Below the pieces are notes generated by a model. It was not told where the DNA came from, made no database searches, and saw only the letters and a list, made by a program, of their open reading frames with translations. A stretch of DNA of 64,000 nt from positions 223,751-287,750 of the forward strand of contig SBHC01000077.1 in NCBI GenBank assembly GCA_006226375.1. The letters are read 5' to 3'. How positions within the stretch are numbered: position 1 is the first letter of the stretch; each line of letters starts with the position of its first letter. The translations under genes were made by a program, and so were the position numbers. Below, piece after piece: positions 53,457-62,387 of the stretch. This DNA is from Deltaproteobacteria bacterium (lineage in GTDB: Bacteria; Myxococcota_C; UBA6777).

Positions 53457-53801
53457 TCCACCAACATCTTATCGTAGAGGTGGACGCCTTCCAACCCTAG
53501 GGGTTCTGGGGTTGCTATGGAACAAGTCGTTTGATCTTCATAAGATCGGCTTTGGTTGCTACGCTGTTGTGGGTTCCCTCTTTTCTTTTGGGAAAAGGGT
53601 GGCGGTAGAAAAGTCGAAGACATCCGAATCTTCGAGAGGTTGCTGTTGCTGTTTCTCGGTGCCTCGGATGGAACCCTCGTTTTCTGATGGACATAGTTCC
53701 TTGGTTTTCTTCCCAAATGCCGGATTTTGCAGCGTTTGAGAATTGTGTTCGCGGTTTGTCGTTGAGCCGTTGTAACATCTTTGAATTGAAGAAGAATTCT
53801 C

Positions 53802-53830
53802 TTGACAGAAACTTTTCCTAAAGATATGTG
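53802..53830 (+). promoter_or_regulatory. Sigma70-like promoter for the vWA gene
   Basis: TTGACA (53802-53807), 17 nt, TATGTG (53825-53830), 75 nt upstream of the ATG at 53906. Perfect -35; -10 begins TAT. Confidence 0.6.
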
Positions 53831-53905
53831 TTTTATTGTCGTATCAGGATAAATTTTCAAACAGAGCGGATCCAATCGATCAATCTTTCAGGTGAGGACT
53901 CACTG

Positions 53906-55180
53906 ATGATGTACGCAAAGCGAGTAACTGTGAGAGCGCTTGTGCTGTCCCTGCTGATCGCAGTGGTTGGGGTTGCACCTGTTGCAGCTCAGAATTTCAC
54001 TTCAGCGAGAGCATCGTGTGCGAAGAAAAACGTTCTCTTCATCATGGACCGTTCTGGCTCGATGAAAGAGAACAACAAGTTCGATGATGCTCGAAAGATC
54101 ATCGACAACACTGTGTCTCGCTATGAGAGCAAAGTTCGCTTTGGATTGGAGACCTTTTCCTCCGCTCCCTCCATCAATGAGCCTCTCCCCACCGACGCCA
54201 CCACGATTCGCAAAACGCTGCGGACTGTCGTGAACTCCGGTGGTACCTTGATGACCAAGGCTGTGGAACTTGCTGGCAAGCACCTGACCCAGGTCCTTTC
54301 GCAAGACTCGGTTCAGGGTCGCCCCACCTACGTCATTCTCGTGACGGATGGAAAGCCCAACCCTCCACCCTGTCCTGTTAGCCAGGTTAAGGCTCTCCGG
54401 GCTTTGAAAGTCAAAGGCAAGACCTACGACATCAAAACCTTTGTTGTTGGCTTTGGTAGCAAGGTTGACGTCAAGTGTCTCAACAGCCTTGCAGCTGCCG
54501 GTGGAACCGCTCTTCCCCGCAAAACCTACCAATACATCCTGGCGAACAACGCTCGTGAGCTGAACGACGCTATGAATGAAATTGTGGGTCGCACCGCTTC
54601 GGCAGAAACCTGCAATGGCAAAGACGATGACTGCGATGGTTACATCGACAACCGAAAAGGCACCCGCAGTGACTACACCTTGGTTCAGCGTTGCTCTGGC
54701 AAGTGTGGCACAGGAACACAAATCTGCGTCCGTGGAAAATGGGGTCGATGTTCTGTTAGCTCTCCCCGTAACGAAGTGTGCAACGGCAAAGATGACGACT
54801 GCAACGGTCAAGTCGATGACGGCGCGACCTGCGACAAGGCATACTTGAGCTGCCACAAAGGTCAGTGCCTCAAGCCCTGCCGCGGCAACGAGTGCCCCAG
54901 CGGATACCAGTGTCGTGAACGACATTGTCACAAGAAGTCCAACAACGGCGGTGGCAACAATGGCGGCGGTAACAACGGTGGTGGTAACGGAAACGGCGGC
55001 AACAACGGTGGCAACGGTGGCAACGGCGGCAATGGCGGCAACGGTGGCGGTAACGGAAACGGTGGACACATCGCTTGCTCTGCGACCAACCCCATGCCGA
55101 CACAGTCGATTGCTTTCTACCTCTGGATGTTGTTGCTCGTTCTTCCCGTTGGTATTCGATTCCGCAAGCGCTCTCGCTAA
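53906..55180 (+). CDS. Secreted vWA protein with MopE-like repeats and MYXO-CTERM-like tail
   Basis: 424 residues from ATG at 53906 (GAGGA 7 nt upstream). The signal peptide ends near VAAQ (29). The von Willebrand A domain (~40-230) has an intact metal site DRSGS at 48-52. Two Cys-rich units follow (ETCNGKDDDCDGYID and EVCNGKDDDCNGQVDD, ~233-345), matching the putative metal-binding MopE-type repeat common in Myxococcota. A Gly/Asn linker (~347-393) leads to a C-terminal cysteine, a hydrophobic helix and RKRSR (~398-424), resembling a MYXO-CTERM surface-sorting tag. It is likely exposed on the cell surface and may bind metal or ligand. A terminator follows. Confidence 0.88.
   Translation: MMYAKRVTVRALVLSLLIAVVGVAPVAAQNFTSARASCAKKNVLFIMDRSGSMKENNKFDDARKIIDNTVSRYESKVRFGLETFSSAPSINEPLPTDATTIRKTLRTVVNSGGTLMTKAVELAGKHLTQVLSQDSVQGRPTYVILVTDGKPNPPPCPVSQVKALRALKVKGKTYDIKTFVVGFGSKVDVKCLNSLAAAGGTALPRKTYQYILANNARELNDAMNEIVGRTASAETCNGKDDDCDGYIDNRKGTRSDYTLVQRCSGKCGTGTQICVRGKWGRCSVSSPRNEVCNGKDDDCNGQVDDGATCDKAYLSCHKGQCLKPCRGNECPSGYQCRERHCHKKSNNGGGNNGGGNNGGGNGNGGNNGGNGGNGGNGGNGGGNGNGGHIACSATNPMPTQSIAFYLWMLLLVLPVGIRFRKRSR
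54941..55066 (+). repeat. Gly/Asn codon tandem repeat
   Basis: About 125 nt of near-tandem GGC/GGT and AAC codons (GGNGG units) inside the vWA gene, encoding the flexible linker before the sorting tail. Likely variable in length among strains. Confidence 0.8.
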
Positions 55181-55260
55181 TGTCGGAACGATGATGTGGG
55201 TCACCAGGTTGTAACAGACTGGTCTTGCTCACTTCGATTGCATCTCGTATAGTTCTTGTA

Positions 55261-55297
55261 GCCCCTCCCGTTTGTTTCATCGGTGAGGGGCTTTTTT
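55261..55297 (+). terminator. Rho-independent terminator after the vWA gene
   Basis: GCCCCTC (55261-55267) pairs with GAGGGGC (55285-55291), extended by CCG/CGG with one bulged T, and is followed by six T (55292-55297). It lies 80 nt after the stop codon. Confidence 0.9.
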
Positions 55298-55373
55298 GTT
55301 GATGCATGTTTCTGCCTCAATGATTTGAGGATGGACTTGAATGAATCCTATTGTTGTTGGGACCGAGGGCGTC

Positions 55374-58300
55374 ATGATGAGGAAACAACCCAGGTTGCAT
55401 CTGCTGTTGGGGAGCATGGTACTTCTGTGGTTGGCTGTTGCATGTACCGGCTGCAGTTGTGGGGCTGAAGATCCAAAACAACCGCCAACAAAGGTTGAAG
55501 TTCCCAAGCCGGAGTGCCGCCTTGATGGCGATTGCTCGTTTCCCAAGCAGTGCGTCAATGACGTGTGTACTGTCCTTCCTGTCCGCCCCACCATTCGGTT
55601 GGTCCTTCCCGAAAAGGGTGAATCCAGTAGCGAAGTTCAGTTGCAGGTCTTGGGCCAGCACTTTGAGAAAGGTGCCAAGGTTCAATGGGATGGTTCCTTC
55701 CTCAAAACGACTTACAAATCAGAGACAGAGTTACTTGCTATTGTTTCGGGTGTGACGGATGAAAAGTCTCACGAAGTCAATGTCATTCACCTGGATGGCT
55801 TGAAGTCGAGAGGGTATTTGCTTGCCTTGAAACAAGAGGCTCAGGTCGATCGCATCTCGGCTTCGCAAGTTCGTTCGGGGTGTGGCAAAGAGACCATTGT
55901 TGTCTGGGGGCGCTACTTTTGGAAAGAGTTATCGGCCAAGCTCGTGGCGAAGAAGGGTAGCGCTGAGTTTCCCGCCTCGGAAGTTTTGTTTCGACCCAAT
56001 GGAGAAGTCCATCTTCAATTTGACTTCTCTGAGGTTCCGAAAGGTTCGTACGATCTGGTTTTGCACAACGGTGACAAAAGCAAATCGGTAACCCGGCCTT
56101 TTGAGGTCCAAGACAAGCTACCTACGCCTCAGATCCTTAGCTGGGGACCCCATCGGTTTTGGTGGGGCTCCAAGGCCCAGGTCTATCTTGTGGGTTTGAA
56201 CCTTCAGCACGCTGACATTCGCTTTCAACAACAACCGACCCGCGTGTTTGCTATCAACCAGTCAACCTTTTATGTGGAGATTGACCTCAACGAACTCCCC
56301 CGCCAGAAAGAAGTCAGTCACTTTTGGCTGACCATGCGACCTCTTTGCCAATCGGAGCAAAAGTTCTTTCCGATTGAAGTGCATGACATTCCAAAGCCGA
56401 CGATTAAGAGCTTCTCTCCTCAAGTCGTGCGCTTCTCCCATGAGGATGATGTCACTGTGCTCGGCGAAGGATTTCATCCTGACGCTCGGCTCTGGATCAA
56501 TGGGAAGGAAGTGCTGGAAGCCACACGCCAAAACCTGACCACGTTCCGAATCCCTCGAAGTCTCCTCGCTGAGCCTGGGGATTACAGCATTCAGGTCCGG
56601 AACTCTCAGTTCTTCCGCTCGGCTGAAGTCAAGTTGAAGGTGGACCACACTCCCATTGTCAACAGCCTTTCGCCCTCCTTGTTAAAGAAGAATCGTGAAG
56701 AGAAGATTACCATTGAAGGTGACAACTTTGGACCTCAGGTTCAGGTGCGGGTGGGTGAGGACCTCGTCGATGGAGTTGAAAGAATCAGCGCGACACGCCT
56801 GCTCATCCCAAGCAACGCTTTCGACAGCGCCAAAACGTACCAGGTTATCGTTGTCAACCCTGGCTCTCCGGCCTATGCGTCCAAGCCGTTTTCGTTTGAG
56901 GTGAAGGAAGGTCCTCAAATTGCAACGCTTTCCTCTCCGTTGTTGCTGCTCGATCACACCCAAAAAGAGGTTCAAATTGTCGGCAGCGACTTTGACGAGC
57001 AAGGAAGCCTCTTGGTGGATGGGAAGGTTGTGAGCAACACCTATGCACAATGGGTCAATGAGCAGGCCTGGAACATCGCGGTGGGCTTCTTCGAAAAAAC
57101 TGGAGAGTACACCTTCCAGATCCAAAACCAGGACAACACCTTGTCCAACAAAGTCACCTTGTTTGTGCGGAACAAAGAAACCAAAGTTCTGTCCGAGGTT
57201 AAGGAAATTGGTGAACTCACTTATCTTTGTGGCGAAGGTTTGCGCAACGACGAGCTGCCTTTGCTCCCGCGGATTGTGTTTCGTCAGGTGGGGGAGACCA
57301 AGGCGATGGTTGAGGTGGAAGCATCCAACAGCACCTTTGACACCAACTGCCTCTACTTCAACACCAAAGAAATTGAGTTTCTGGAACCCAAAACCTATCT
57401 CGTTTTGATCTGCCAGGACGAAGAGAAAGGTACGGTTTGCTCCAACGAGTTTCCATGGGTTTGGCGAGGAGCAACTTCGACCACTACACCACAAGAGTTC
57501 CCTCCTGAAGTGCAATGGATACGTCCCATCCAGCCCACCACCTTTGTGTGGGAGAAGGACAAACAGCCAGAAACGTTCTCTGTCATGATCGGAGGAAAAC
57601 ACTTCCGCGGCGACACCAAAGTGATGATCGATGGGCAGGACATCTCTTCAATGAGAGGTGCCCGTCTTGCGGTTCTGTCCGACCGAATTGTTCTTTACGA
57701 TCTCCCGCTTCCTTCCAAGGTGTATGGCACTCACGTCGTGGAGGTCATGAACAAGTACGGAAAAGCCAATACGTTCTCTTTTACGATTACTGAGAAAGAG
57801 AGCCTACGCATTCTCTGGACACCCCAAGTGTTTATCCCGCGGGATGATAGCTTTAACTTCCAGTTGTACGGCTCGCATCTTTCTCGATCGGTGCTGTTCT
57901 TCCTGGATGATGCCAACGTAAAGGTTGGCAGCGCGACTCTTCCTTGGAGTCAGTTTGCGAGCACACCTCCTTACTTCATTTCTAGCTTCGATTGGACCGA
58001 AAGCAGCAAGCTCAAAGTTGGCTTGCGAAAGGTTCAGGTTAAAACGAAGTCCGGGGCTGTCAGTAATCCGTTGTGGATGGTCGCTGGAAACGACGACCTT
58101 TGGGGCAAAGAACCTCTTACTCTTCAAGCTGTGGACGATATTTATCGCTACACCAACAGCGCCGGTTTGGCTCCCTATCCCAACCAGACGGTGAGTCTGC
58201 GGATGGCTTACACAGGCTTTACGGTATCGTCAGGCAATGCCAAGACCAACGGACAGATCCTGGTCGACAATGTGGTCCGAACTTACACCACGGGTCTAAC

Positions 58301-59018
58301 ATCTTTGTTTGGCTTCTCCTTTGTTCAGCCGAGAGCTTTCCGCGTGACAGGTTCGCCAAGGGTTGTGCCCATTGTCTTGCGTAACCCCGACAACACCGCT
58401 AGCAACTACGACTTTCTTACGGTGATGCCCCATGGCTCGTATCGGATCACCAAGGTGTACAACGCCATCGATTTTACCTCTATTGTTCGACCCGACCAGG
58501 CCGTGCAGCTCCAGATTCACGGGAACTTTTTGTCTCAGGATGACACCTTCTATTTCCTGGGTAGGAAAGTGAAAGTGAGCACACATTTCCGTGACCCAGA
58601 TACCAAGGACGAGTTTGTCCGTATCACTATTAATGCTGGTGACTTGCCGAACGGTCGGTATCCTCTGTGGGCCGTGAATCCCAGAGCCAATGTCTCCAAC
58701 TCTTTGATGATCACGGTGCGAGATGATGGCATTGGTGGGGCTCCTCGATGGCGTTCGATCAACCCCATGGTGCTATCCAAGTCAGCGCTGTCGTCTGCCA
58801 AAGCAAAAGCAAGGCTTGTGATTCATGCGGTGGGGTTGACCAAGGAGACGGTGTTGAAGGTGGGTGAAAAGAGCTATCCCATTCAGCGGTTTGGAGCAGA
58901 GATGGCCTACGTGGAGTTGGATCTCGATAAGGTTGAGCCTGGAGCCATGGACGTTGCGCTTCACAACCCAAAAGCTTCCGCCACCAGCACAATGCTCCGG
59001 ATTGTGATTGAACCATGA
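55374..59018 (+). CDS. Large lipoprotein with IPT/TIG immunoglobulin-like domains
   Basis: 1214 residues from ATG at 55374 (GAGGG 4-7 nt upstream of this and the next ATG); ATG 55341 is an alternative. Signal sequence LLGSMVLLWLAVACTGC gives a lipidated cysteine at 24 or 27. A small Cys unit (CRLDGDCSFPKQCVNDVC) is followed by a series of ~85-95-residue IPT/TIG-type beta domains, recognised by PTIKSFSPQVVRF, IVNSLSPSLLKKN, and GDNFGP/GEGFHP turns. Such domains are extended adhesion or scaffold modules. A perfect 6-bp hairpin (55315-55330) precedes the gene. Its stop overlaps the M28 peptidase start as ATGA. Confidence 0.85.
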   Translation: MMRKQPRLHLLLGSMVLLWLAVACTGCSCGAEDPKQPPTKVEVPKPECRLDGDCSFPKQCVNDVCTVLPVRPTIRLVLPEKGESSSEVQLQVLGQHFEKGAKVQWDGSFLKTTYKSETELLAIVSGVTDEKSHEVNVIHLDGLKSRGYLLALKQEAQVDRISASQVRSGCGKETIVVWGRYFWKELSAKLVAKKGSAEFPASEVLFRPNGEVHLQFDFSEVPKGSYDLVLHNGDKSKSVTRPFEVQDKLPTPQILSWGPHRFWWGSKAQVYLVGLNLQHADIRFQQQPTRVFAINQSTFYVEIDLNELPRQKEVSHFWLTMRPLCQSEQKFFPIEVHDIPKPTIKSFSPQVVRFSHEDDVTVLGEGFHPDARLWINGKEVLEATRQNLTTFRIPRSLLAEPGDYSIQVRNSQFFRSAEVKLKVDHTPIVNSLSPSLLKKNREEKITIEGDNFGPQVQVRVGEDLVDGVERISATRLLIPSNAFDSAKTYQVIVVNPGSPAYASKPFSFEVKEGPQIATLSSPLLLLDHTQKEVQIVGSDFDEQGSLLVDGKVVSNTYAQWVNEQAWNIAVGFFEKTGEYTFQIQNQDNTLSNKVTLFVRNKETKVLSEVKEIGELTYLCGEGLRNDELPLLPRIVFRQVGETKAMVEVEASNSTFDTNCLYFNTKEIEFLEPKTYLVLICQDEEKGTVCSNEFPWVWRGATSTTTPQEFPPEVQWIRPIQPTTFVWEKDKQPETFSVMIGGKHFRGDTKVMIDGQDISSMRGARLAVLSDRIVLYDLPLPSKVYGTHVVEVMNKYGKANTFSFTITEKESLRILWTPQVFIPRDDSFNFQLYGSHLSRSVLFFLDDANVKVGSATLPWSQFASTPPYFISSFDWTESSKLKVGLRKVQVKTKSGAVSNPLWMVAGNDDLWGKEPLTLQAVDDIYRYTNSAGLAPYPNQTVSLRMAYTGFTVSSGNAKTNGQILVDNVVRTYTTGLTSLFGFSFVQPRAFRVTGSPRVVPIVLRNPDNTASNYDFLTVMPHGSYRITKVYNAIDFTSIVRPDQAVQLQIHGNFLSQDDTFYFLGRKVKVSTHFRDPDTKDEFVRITINAGDLPNGRYPLWAVNPRANVSNSLMITVRDDGIGGAPRWRSINPMVLSKSALSSAKAKARLVIHAVGLTKETVLKVGEKSYPIQRFGAEMAYVELDLDKVEPGAMDVALHNPKASATSTMLRIVIEP

Positions 59019-60085
59019 AACCCAACGCCAAGTTTCAAGCTGACTCTTTGTCGTCAGGTGAACTTCAGTTTCTCTCCTCCCAAGTTCGAGCCAAACGTTT
59101 GATGTGGATCTTTCTGCTAGCCCTCGGTGTATTGGGTGTTCTTCTTTTCTACGGTGGCAACCAGTGGTTGAGCAGCCCTGGCGGACCCAAAGTTGCGCCT
59201 CCACCCAAAGGCAGTCTTGTGGTCTCTGCCAAGTTGCTTCGGGCTCATGTGCAGGCCCTCGTTGACATCCAGCCTGCTCGAAACGCCCATCACCCTGCTT
59301 CCCTGGACAAGGCTGCGGCGTATATCGCAAAGCAGTGGTCTGGGATGGGGCTGAAGGTCCAAGAGCAACCGTTTAAGGTAGGTAAGATCTCTTACAAGAA
59401 TCTGATTGCTTTTGTCGGCCCAAGTCAGGGGCCACGAGTTGTCGTCGGTGCGCATTACGATGTGTGCGGCGACCAACCTGGCGCAGATGACAACGCTAGC
59501 GCTGTTGCCGGACTGATTGAACTTTCCCGGATGCTCAAAGCGAACGAAGCGAAGCTAAAGGCAAGAGTGGAGCTTGTCGCCTACACCTTGGAGGAGCCAC
59601 CTCATTTTGGTGCAAGCACCATGGGAAGCGCCGTTCATGCTCGTTCTCTGAAGAAGGCAGGCGTGGATGTGAAGGCGATGCTTTCTTTGGAGATGATTGG
59701 GTTTTTCTCGAACAAACCCAAGTCCCAGCGATACCCTGTTCCTGGCCTGAGCATGTATTACCCTTCAACAGGTAACTTCATCGCTGTGGTGGGGAACACA
59801 ACGAGAGAGGGCCGAGGCCTGGCACAGCATCTTCGAGAGGCTATGAAGGTCGCGAGTCCGTTGCCTGTGTATTCGTTGAGCGCGCCTTCTTCGATGACTG
59901 GGGTCGACTTCTCTGACCATCGCAACTACTGGGCGCAAGGGTATCCAGCGGTGATGGTAACGGACACAGCTTTCTTTCGGAATCCTAACTACCACAAGTC
60001 CACGGACACCATTGATACCTTAAACTTCCCCAAGATGGCTGATGTGGTCCGCGGGGTCTATTGGTACTTGCTACAGCTCAAATAG
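59015..60085 (+). CDS. Membrane-anchored M28-family zinc peptidase
   Basis: 356 residues. One N-terminal membrane helix (~30-48) anchors an extracytoplasmic catalytic domain. M28 residues are visible: H147 and D149 in GAHYDVCG, the GADDNASA aspartate near 159, E193-E194 in TLEEPPHFG (general base and metal ligand), an acidic ligand in SLEMIG, and a terminal histidine in NYHKSTDTIDTL. It should be an aminopeptidase or carboxypeptidase acting on extracellular peptides. The ATG overlaps the upstream stop, so it is translationally coupled to the TIG lipoprotein. Confidence 0.92.
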   Translation: MKPNAKFQADSLSSGELQFLSSQVRAKRLMWIFLLALGVLGVLLFYGGNQWLSSPGGPKVAPPPKGSLVVSAKLLRAHVQALVDIQPARNAHHPASLDKAAAYIAKQWSGMGLKVQEQPFKVGKISYKNLIAFVGPSQGPRVVVGAHYDVCGDQPGADDNASAVAGLIELSRMLKANEAKLKARVELVAYTLEEPPHFGASTMGSAVHARSLKKAGVDVKAMLSLEMIGFFSNKPKSQRYPVPGLSMYYPSTGNFIAVVGNTTREGRGLAQHLREAMKVASPLPVYSLSAPSSMTGVDFSDHRNYWAQGYPAVMVTDTAFFRNPNYHKSTDTIDTLNFPKMADVVRGVYWYLLQLK

Positions 60086-60093
60086 AAAAAATC

Positions 60094-60894
60094 ATGTTTA
60101 AGAAAACGCAGCTACCTCTATCGCCGTCCTCTCCACCACCGCCTCCTCGGGAGGATGCTGTTCAACGGAGTGAAGGAGATGGCTCTTCCTTTAGTGAAGT
60201 GATGGAAGGAAACAGTGACTCCTCAAACCAGGATGTCTCAACATCAGGTGAGGGCGGCTCTGGCGGTTCTGGTGGGCATGGTCAGGGTCACAGCGGTCAG
60301 GGGCAAGGAGAAGGTCAATCTCGTGAAGGACAACATCCCTGGCGCGAGGAGGAGATGGTGATTCATGAGGTGGATCTGCGCCAAAAAGAAGCGGAACAAA
60401 CCGAAAAAATACTGACCTTCTTTCAACAACCGGTGTTTCGGTCGTCACCTGCTTCGATGGTTCATTCGTTGCTCGTGGATGTCAAGAATCACACGCTTCC
60501 AGCGATGATGCTGGATAAGATTGTGGCTGAGGTGCAACTTGCGCAAGGTCTCAACAGCGGTGTTGCGTTTCACTTCGAGTTGAAAGGCGACGTCTTGGGT
60601 GGCTTGCGGCTTAATATCAGCTTTGAAGGACAGAAGATCCACGCCGAGTTCTTCTCTCAGCATGCAGAGGTCCAACGTATGATGTCGGGCCAGCTGGACG
60701 AGCTTCGCAAACGTCTGATGAAGCGAGGTCTCAACGTCGGCCGCTTGGAGGTTCGTGACCCCAATGAGAAGCGACGTGAGCAAAGGCGAGAACAGCACAA
60801 ACGTGATCGAGAGCATCAGCAACATTCGAAGGACCACCCTGAGGAGATCCTCGAAGACGAAGCCAACGAAGACTCTTCAACAAGCCACTCCTAA
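60094..60894 (+). CDS. FliK/SctP-like C-terminal domain protein
   Basis: 266 residues from ATG at 60094; an in-frame TTG at 60061 is possible and neither has a strong ribosome-binding site. The first ~110 residues are Pro/Ser/Gly/Gln-rich and disordered. The segment LGGLRLNISFEGQKIHAEFFS, then LDELRKRLMKRGLNVGRLEV (~175-230), follows the pattern of the FliK C-terminal (Flg_hook) domain, which switches export specificity of flagellar or type III secretion systems. The tail is charged and His-rich. No other secretion gene is nearby, so it is an orphan. It starts 8 nt after the M28 stop. Confidence 0.55.
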   Translation: MFKKTQLPLSPSSPPPPPREDAVQRSEGDGSSFSEVMEGNSDSSNQDVSTSGEGGSGGSGGHGQGHSGQGQGEGQSREGQHPWREEEMVIHEVDLRQKEAEQTEKILTFFQQPVFRSSPASMVHSLLVDVKNHTLPAMMLDKIVAEVQLAQGLNSGVAFHFELKGDVLGGLRLNISFEGQKIHAEFFSQHAEVQRMMSGQLDELRKRLMKRGLNVGRLEVRDPNEKRREQRREQHKRDREHQQHSKDHPEEILEDEANEDSSTSHS

Positions 60895-60947
60895 GGGTTC
60901 TCTCCCATTTTTGCCTTTCGTCTCTCTTTGCAAATGATTCCGGGCTC

Positions 60948-60976
60948 TTGACTTTGTAGGCATGGTCTCGTATCCA
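60948..60976 (+). promoter_or_regulatory. Sigma70-like promoter for the alpha/beta hydrolase gene
   Basis: TTGACT (60948-60953), 17 nt, TATCCA (60971-60976), 51 nt upstream of ATG 61028. -35 five of six, -10 three of six. Confidence 0.5.
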
Positions 60977-61027
60977 CAACAGTGGGTAGTGTGGGATGTC
61001 TTTTGTTGTGGTGCCTGGAGAAGTTTG

Positions 61028-62230
61028 ATGTTGTATCTGTTGCGTAATGTCTCTGTTGTCGTGGGACTGTTTGTATTGGTATGGGGATTGTCTTCCTGTA
61101 GCGGTGGTGGTTCGGGCTCTACCGACGGTGGAAGCTCCGAATCTGTGACGGAGACCCCGTCTCTTCCGACGGTGGAGGGCTGCGCTGGGACCCAGTTGCT
61201 GGTGAACCCTGAAGATCCATCCAAAACAGGACCCTGGCCTGTGGGTGCGCGAACTGTCATGTTGGGCAAGTACACTGTCGAAGTTCTCTACCCTGCAACG
61301 CCGGGTTCTGAGGAAGGCAAGACCAAGCTACGTTACGACGTTCGCAAGCAGCTCCCGCCCAAGGAAGTAGACAAGATCCCTGACGAAAAGAATCCATGGC
61401 AGGAGTGCAACTGCTACCAAGAGCTTCCACCGGATGCTGCCCGTGGTCCTTATCCTGTGGTTTGGTTCATTCATGGCACCGCCGGATTCCGTACGCAATC
61501 GTTGCAACACATGCAACATTGGGCAAGCCGAGGCTTTGTTGTTATTTCTGCCGACCATCCTGGTATTAACCTCGGTGATGTGCTTGCTCTCAATTTGGTG
61601 TTTGGTGAACAAGGCAATGACTTGCGCGCTATGCTCAAGGTGTTCCGTACACAGCCTGCTTCCTTGGAGTTCCTCAAGGGGAGCTTGGATACGTCCCGGA
61701 TGGGTGTTGCTGGCCACAGCGCCGGGGGTTCTGCTCTCGCCGACCTGGGAGATGAGGAAGGCGTACTCGTCCTCATCCCTATGGCTGGAGGAGGCACCTC
61801 CGCTGAGAAACCTGCTCGTTCTACCCTCGTTCTCGGAGGTGAGGAAGACGGGGTAGTTCCCTACAAACGTCAACAAGACGGCTACGCGTCCTCGCCAAAA
61901 CCCAAGCGCTTGGTCGGACTCAAAAAGGCGGGTCATCTGGCATTTTCCGATCTGTGTGCGTTGGGACGTGAACAAGGTGGACTGCTTAAGATCGCTGCTG
62001 ACAATGGCGTGGAGATTCCCAGCGCTTTTGCTTCGATGATTGGTACCCTGGCTACCGACGGTTGTAAGGATGGCCAACTCTCTTCAGAGAAAGGCTGGGA
62101 GATCATCCATTTTGCTTCCTCGGCTGTTTTGGAGGAGACCTTGCACTGCTCCAAAACCGCACCCGAACAGCTAAAAAAACTGCCTGCCCTGTATCCTGAA
62201 GTTTCTGAATTCAAAGAAGACCTTCAGTGA
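61028..62230 (+). CDS. Alpha/beta hydrolase lipoprotein
   Basis: 400 residues from ATG at 61028 (GGAGA 8 nt upstream). The lipobox LSSC gives lipidated C24, followed by a Gly/Ser/Thr linker. The hydrolase domain (~90-400) has the oxyanion motif WFIHGTAG, the segment VISADHPG, and nucleophile elbow GHSAGG with Ser231; an acid residue in GGEEDGVVPY and a histidine in KKAGHLAF complete a likely triad. It resembles platelet-activating-factor-acetylhydrolase-type dienelactone-like lipases/esterases. The Cys pair CNCYQEL near 125 is unusual. Substrate unknown. Confidence 0.85.
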   Translation: MLYLLRNVSVVVGLFVLVWGLSSCSGGGSGSTDGGSSESVTETPSLPTVEGCAGTQLLVNPEDPSKTGPWPVGARTVMLGKYTVEVLYPATPGSEEGKTKLRYDVRKQLPPKEVDKIPDEKNPWQECNCYQELPPDAARGPYPVVWFIHGTAGFRTQSLQHMQHWASRGFVVISADHPGINLGDVLALNLVFGEQGNDLRAMLKVFRTQPASLEFLKGSLDTSRMGVAGHSAGGSALADLGDEEGVLVLIPMAGGGTSAEKPARSTLVLGGEEDGVVPYKRQQDGYASSPKPKRLVGLKKAGHLAFSDLCALGREQGGLLKIAADNGVEIPSAFASMIGTLATDGCKDGQLSSEKGWEIIHFASSAVLEETLHCSKTAPEQLKKLPALYPEVSEFKEDLQ

Positions 62231-62245
62231 CTTTGGTTTCGAACC

Positions 62246-62307
62246 GAAACACACTTGTGTTTTTGGTGTTTCGTGCTTAACCATCCATACCAAAATGGTA
62301 CTTTTTT
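62246..62307 (+). terminator. Weak composite terminator
   Basis: AAACAC/GTGTTT around ACTT (62247-62262) is followed by TT, and further down TACCA/TGGTA (62288-62300) is followed by C and six T (62302-62307). Both stems are short and AT-rich, but their position after the hydrolase stop fits a terminator. Confidence 0.4.
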
Positions 62308-62387
62308 CCTAAAACAGGTATGGGTTCGTTTTTCGCTCTCTGCGAACACCCTTTGGGTACGTGTATTTTTCTTGGAGGTTTACTCTG

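Larger units (their letters stand above)
53338..53905. other. Divergent region between the CBS and vWA genes
   Basis: 568 nt. It contains the FNR-like palindrome and, at the right end, a good promoter for the vWA gene. Between 53460 and 53790 I see no supported gene; short ORFs there lack start signals. Confidence 0.6.

Noticed and set aside
54941..55066. Short regular repeats resembling a CRISPR array
   Set aside because: Units are imperfect, without spacers, in frame and encode a Gly/Asn linker.
54002..55204. 400-residue open frame on the minus strand
   Set aside because: Exact antisense of the vWA gene; composition (Val/Ala/Thr runs) mirrors the Gly/Asn and Thr codons of the real gene, and no ribosome-binding site is present.
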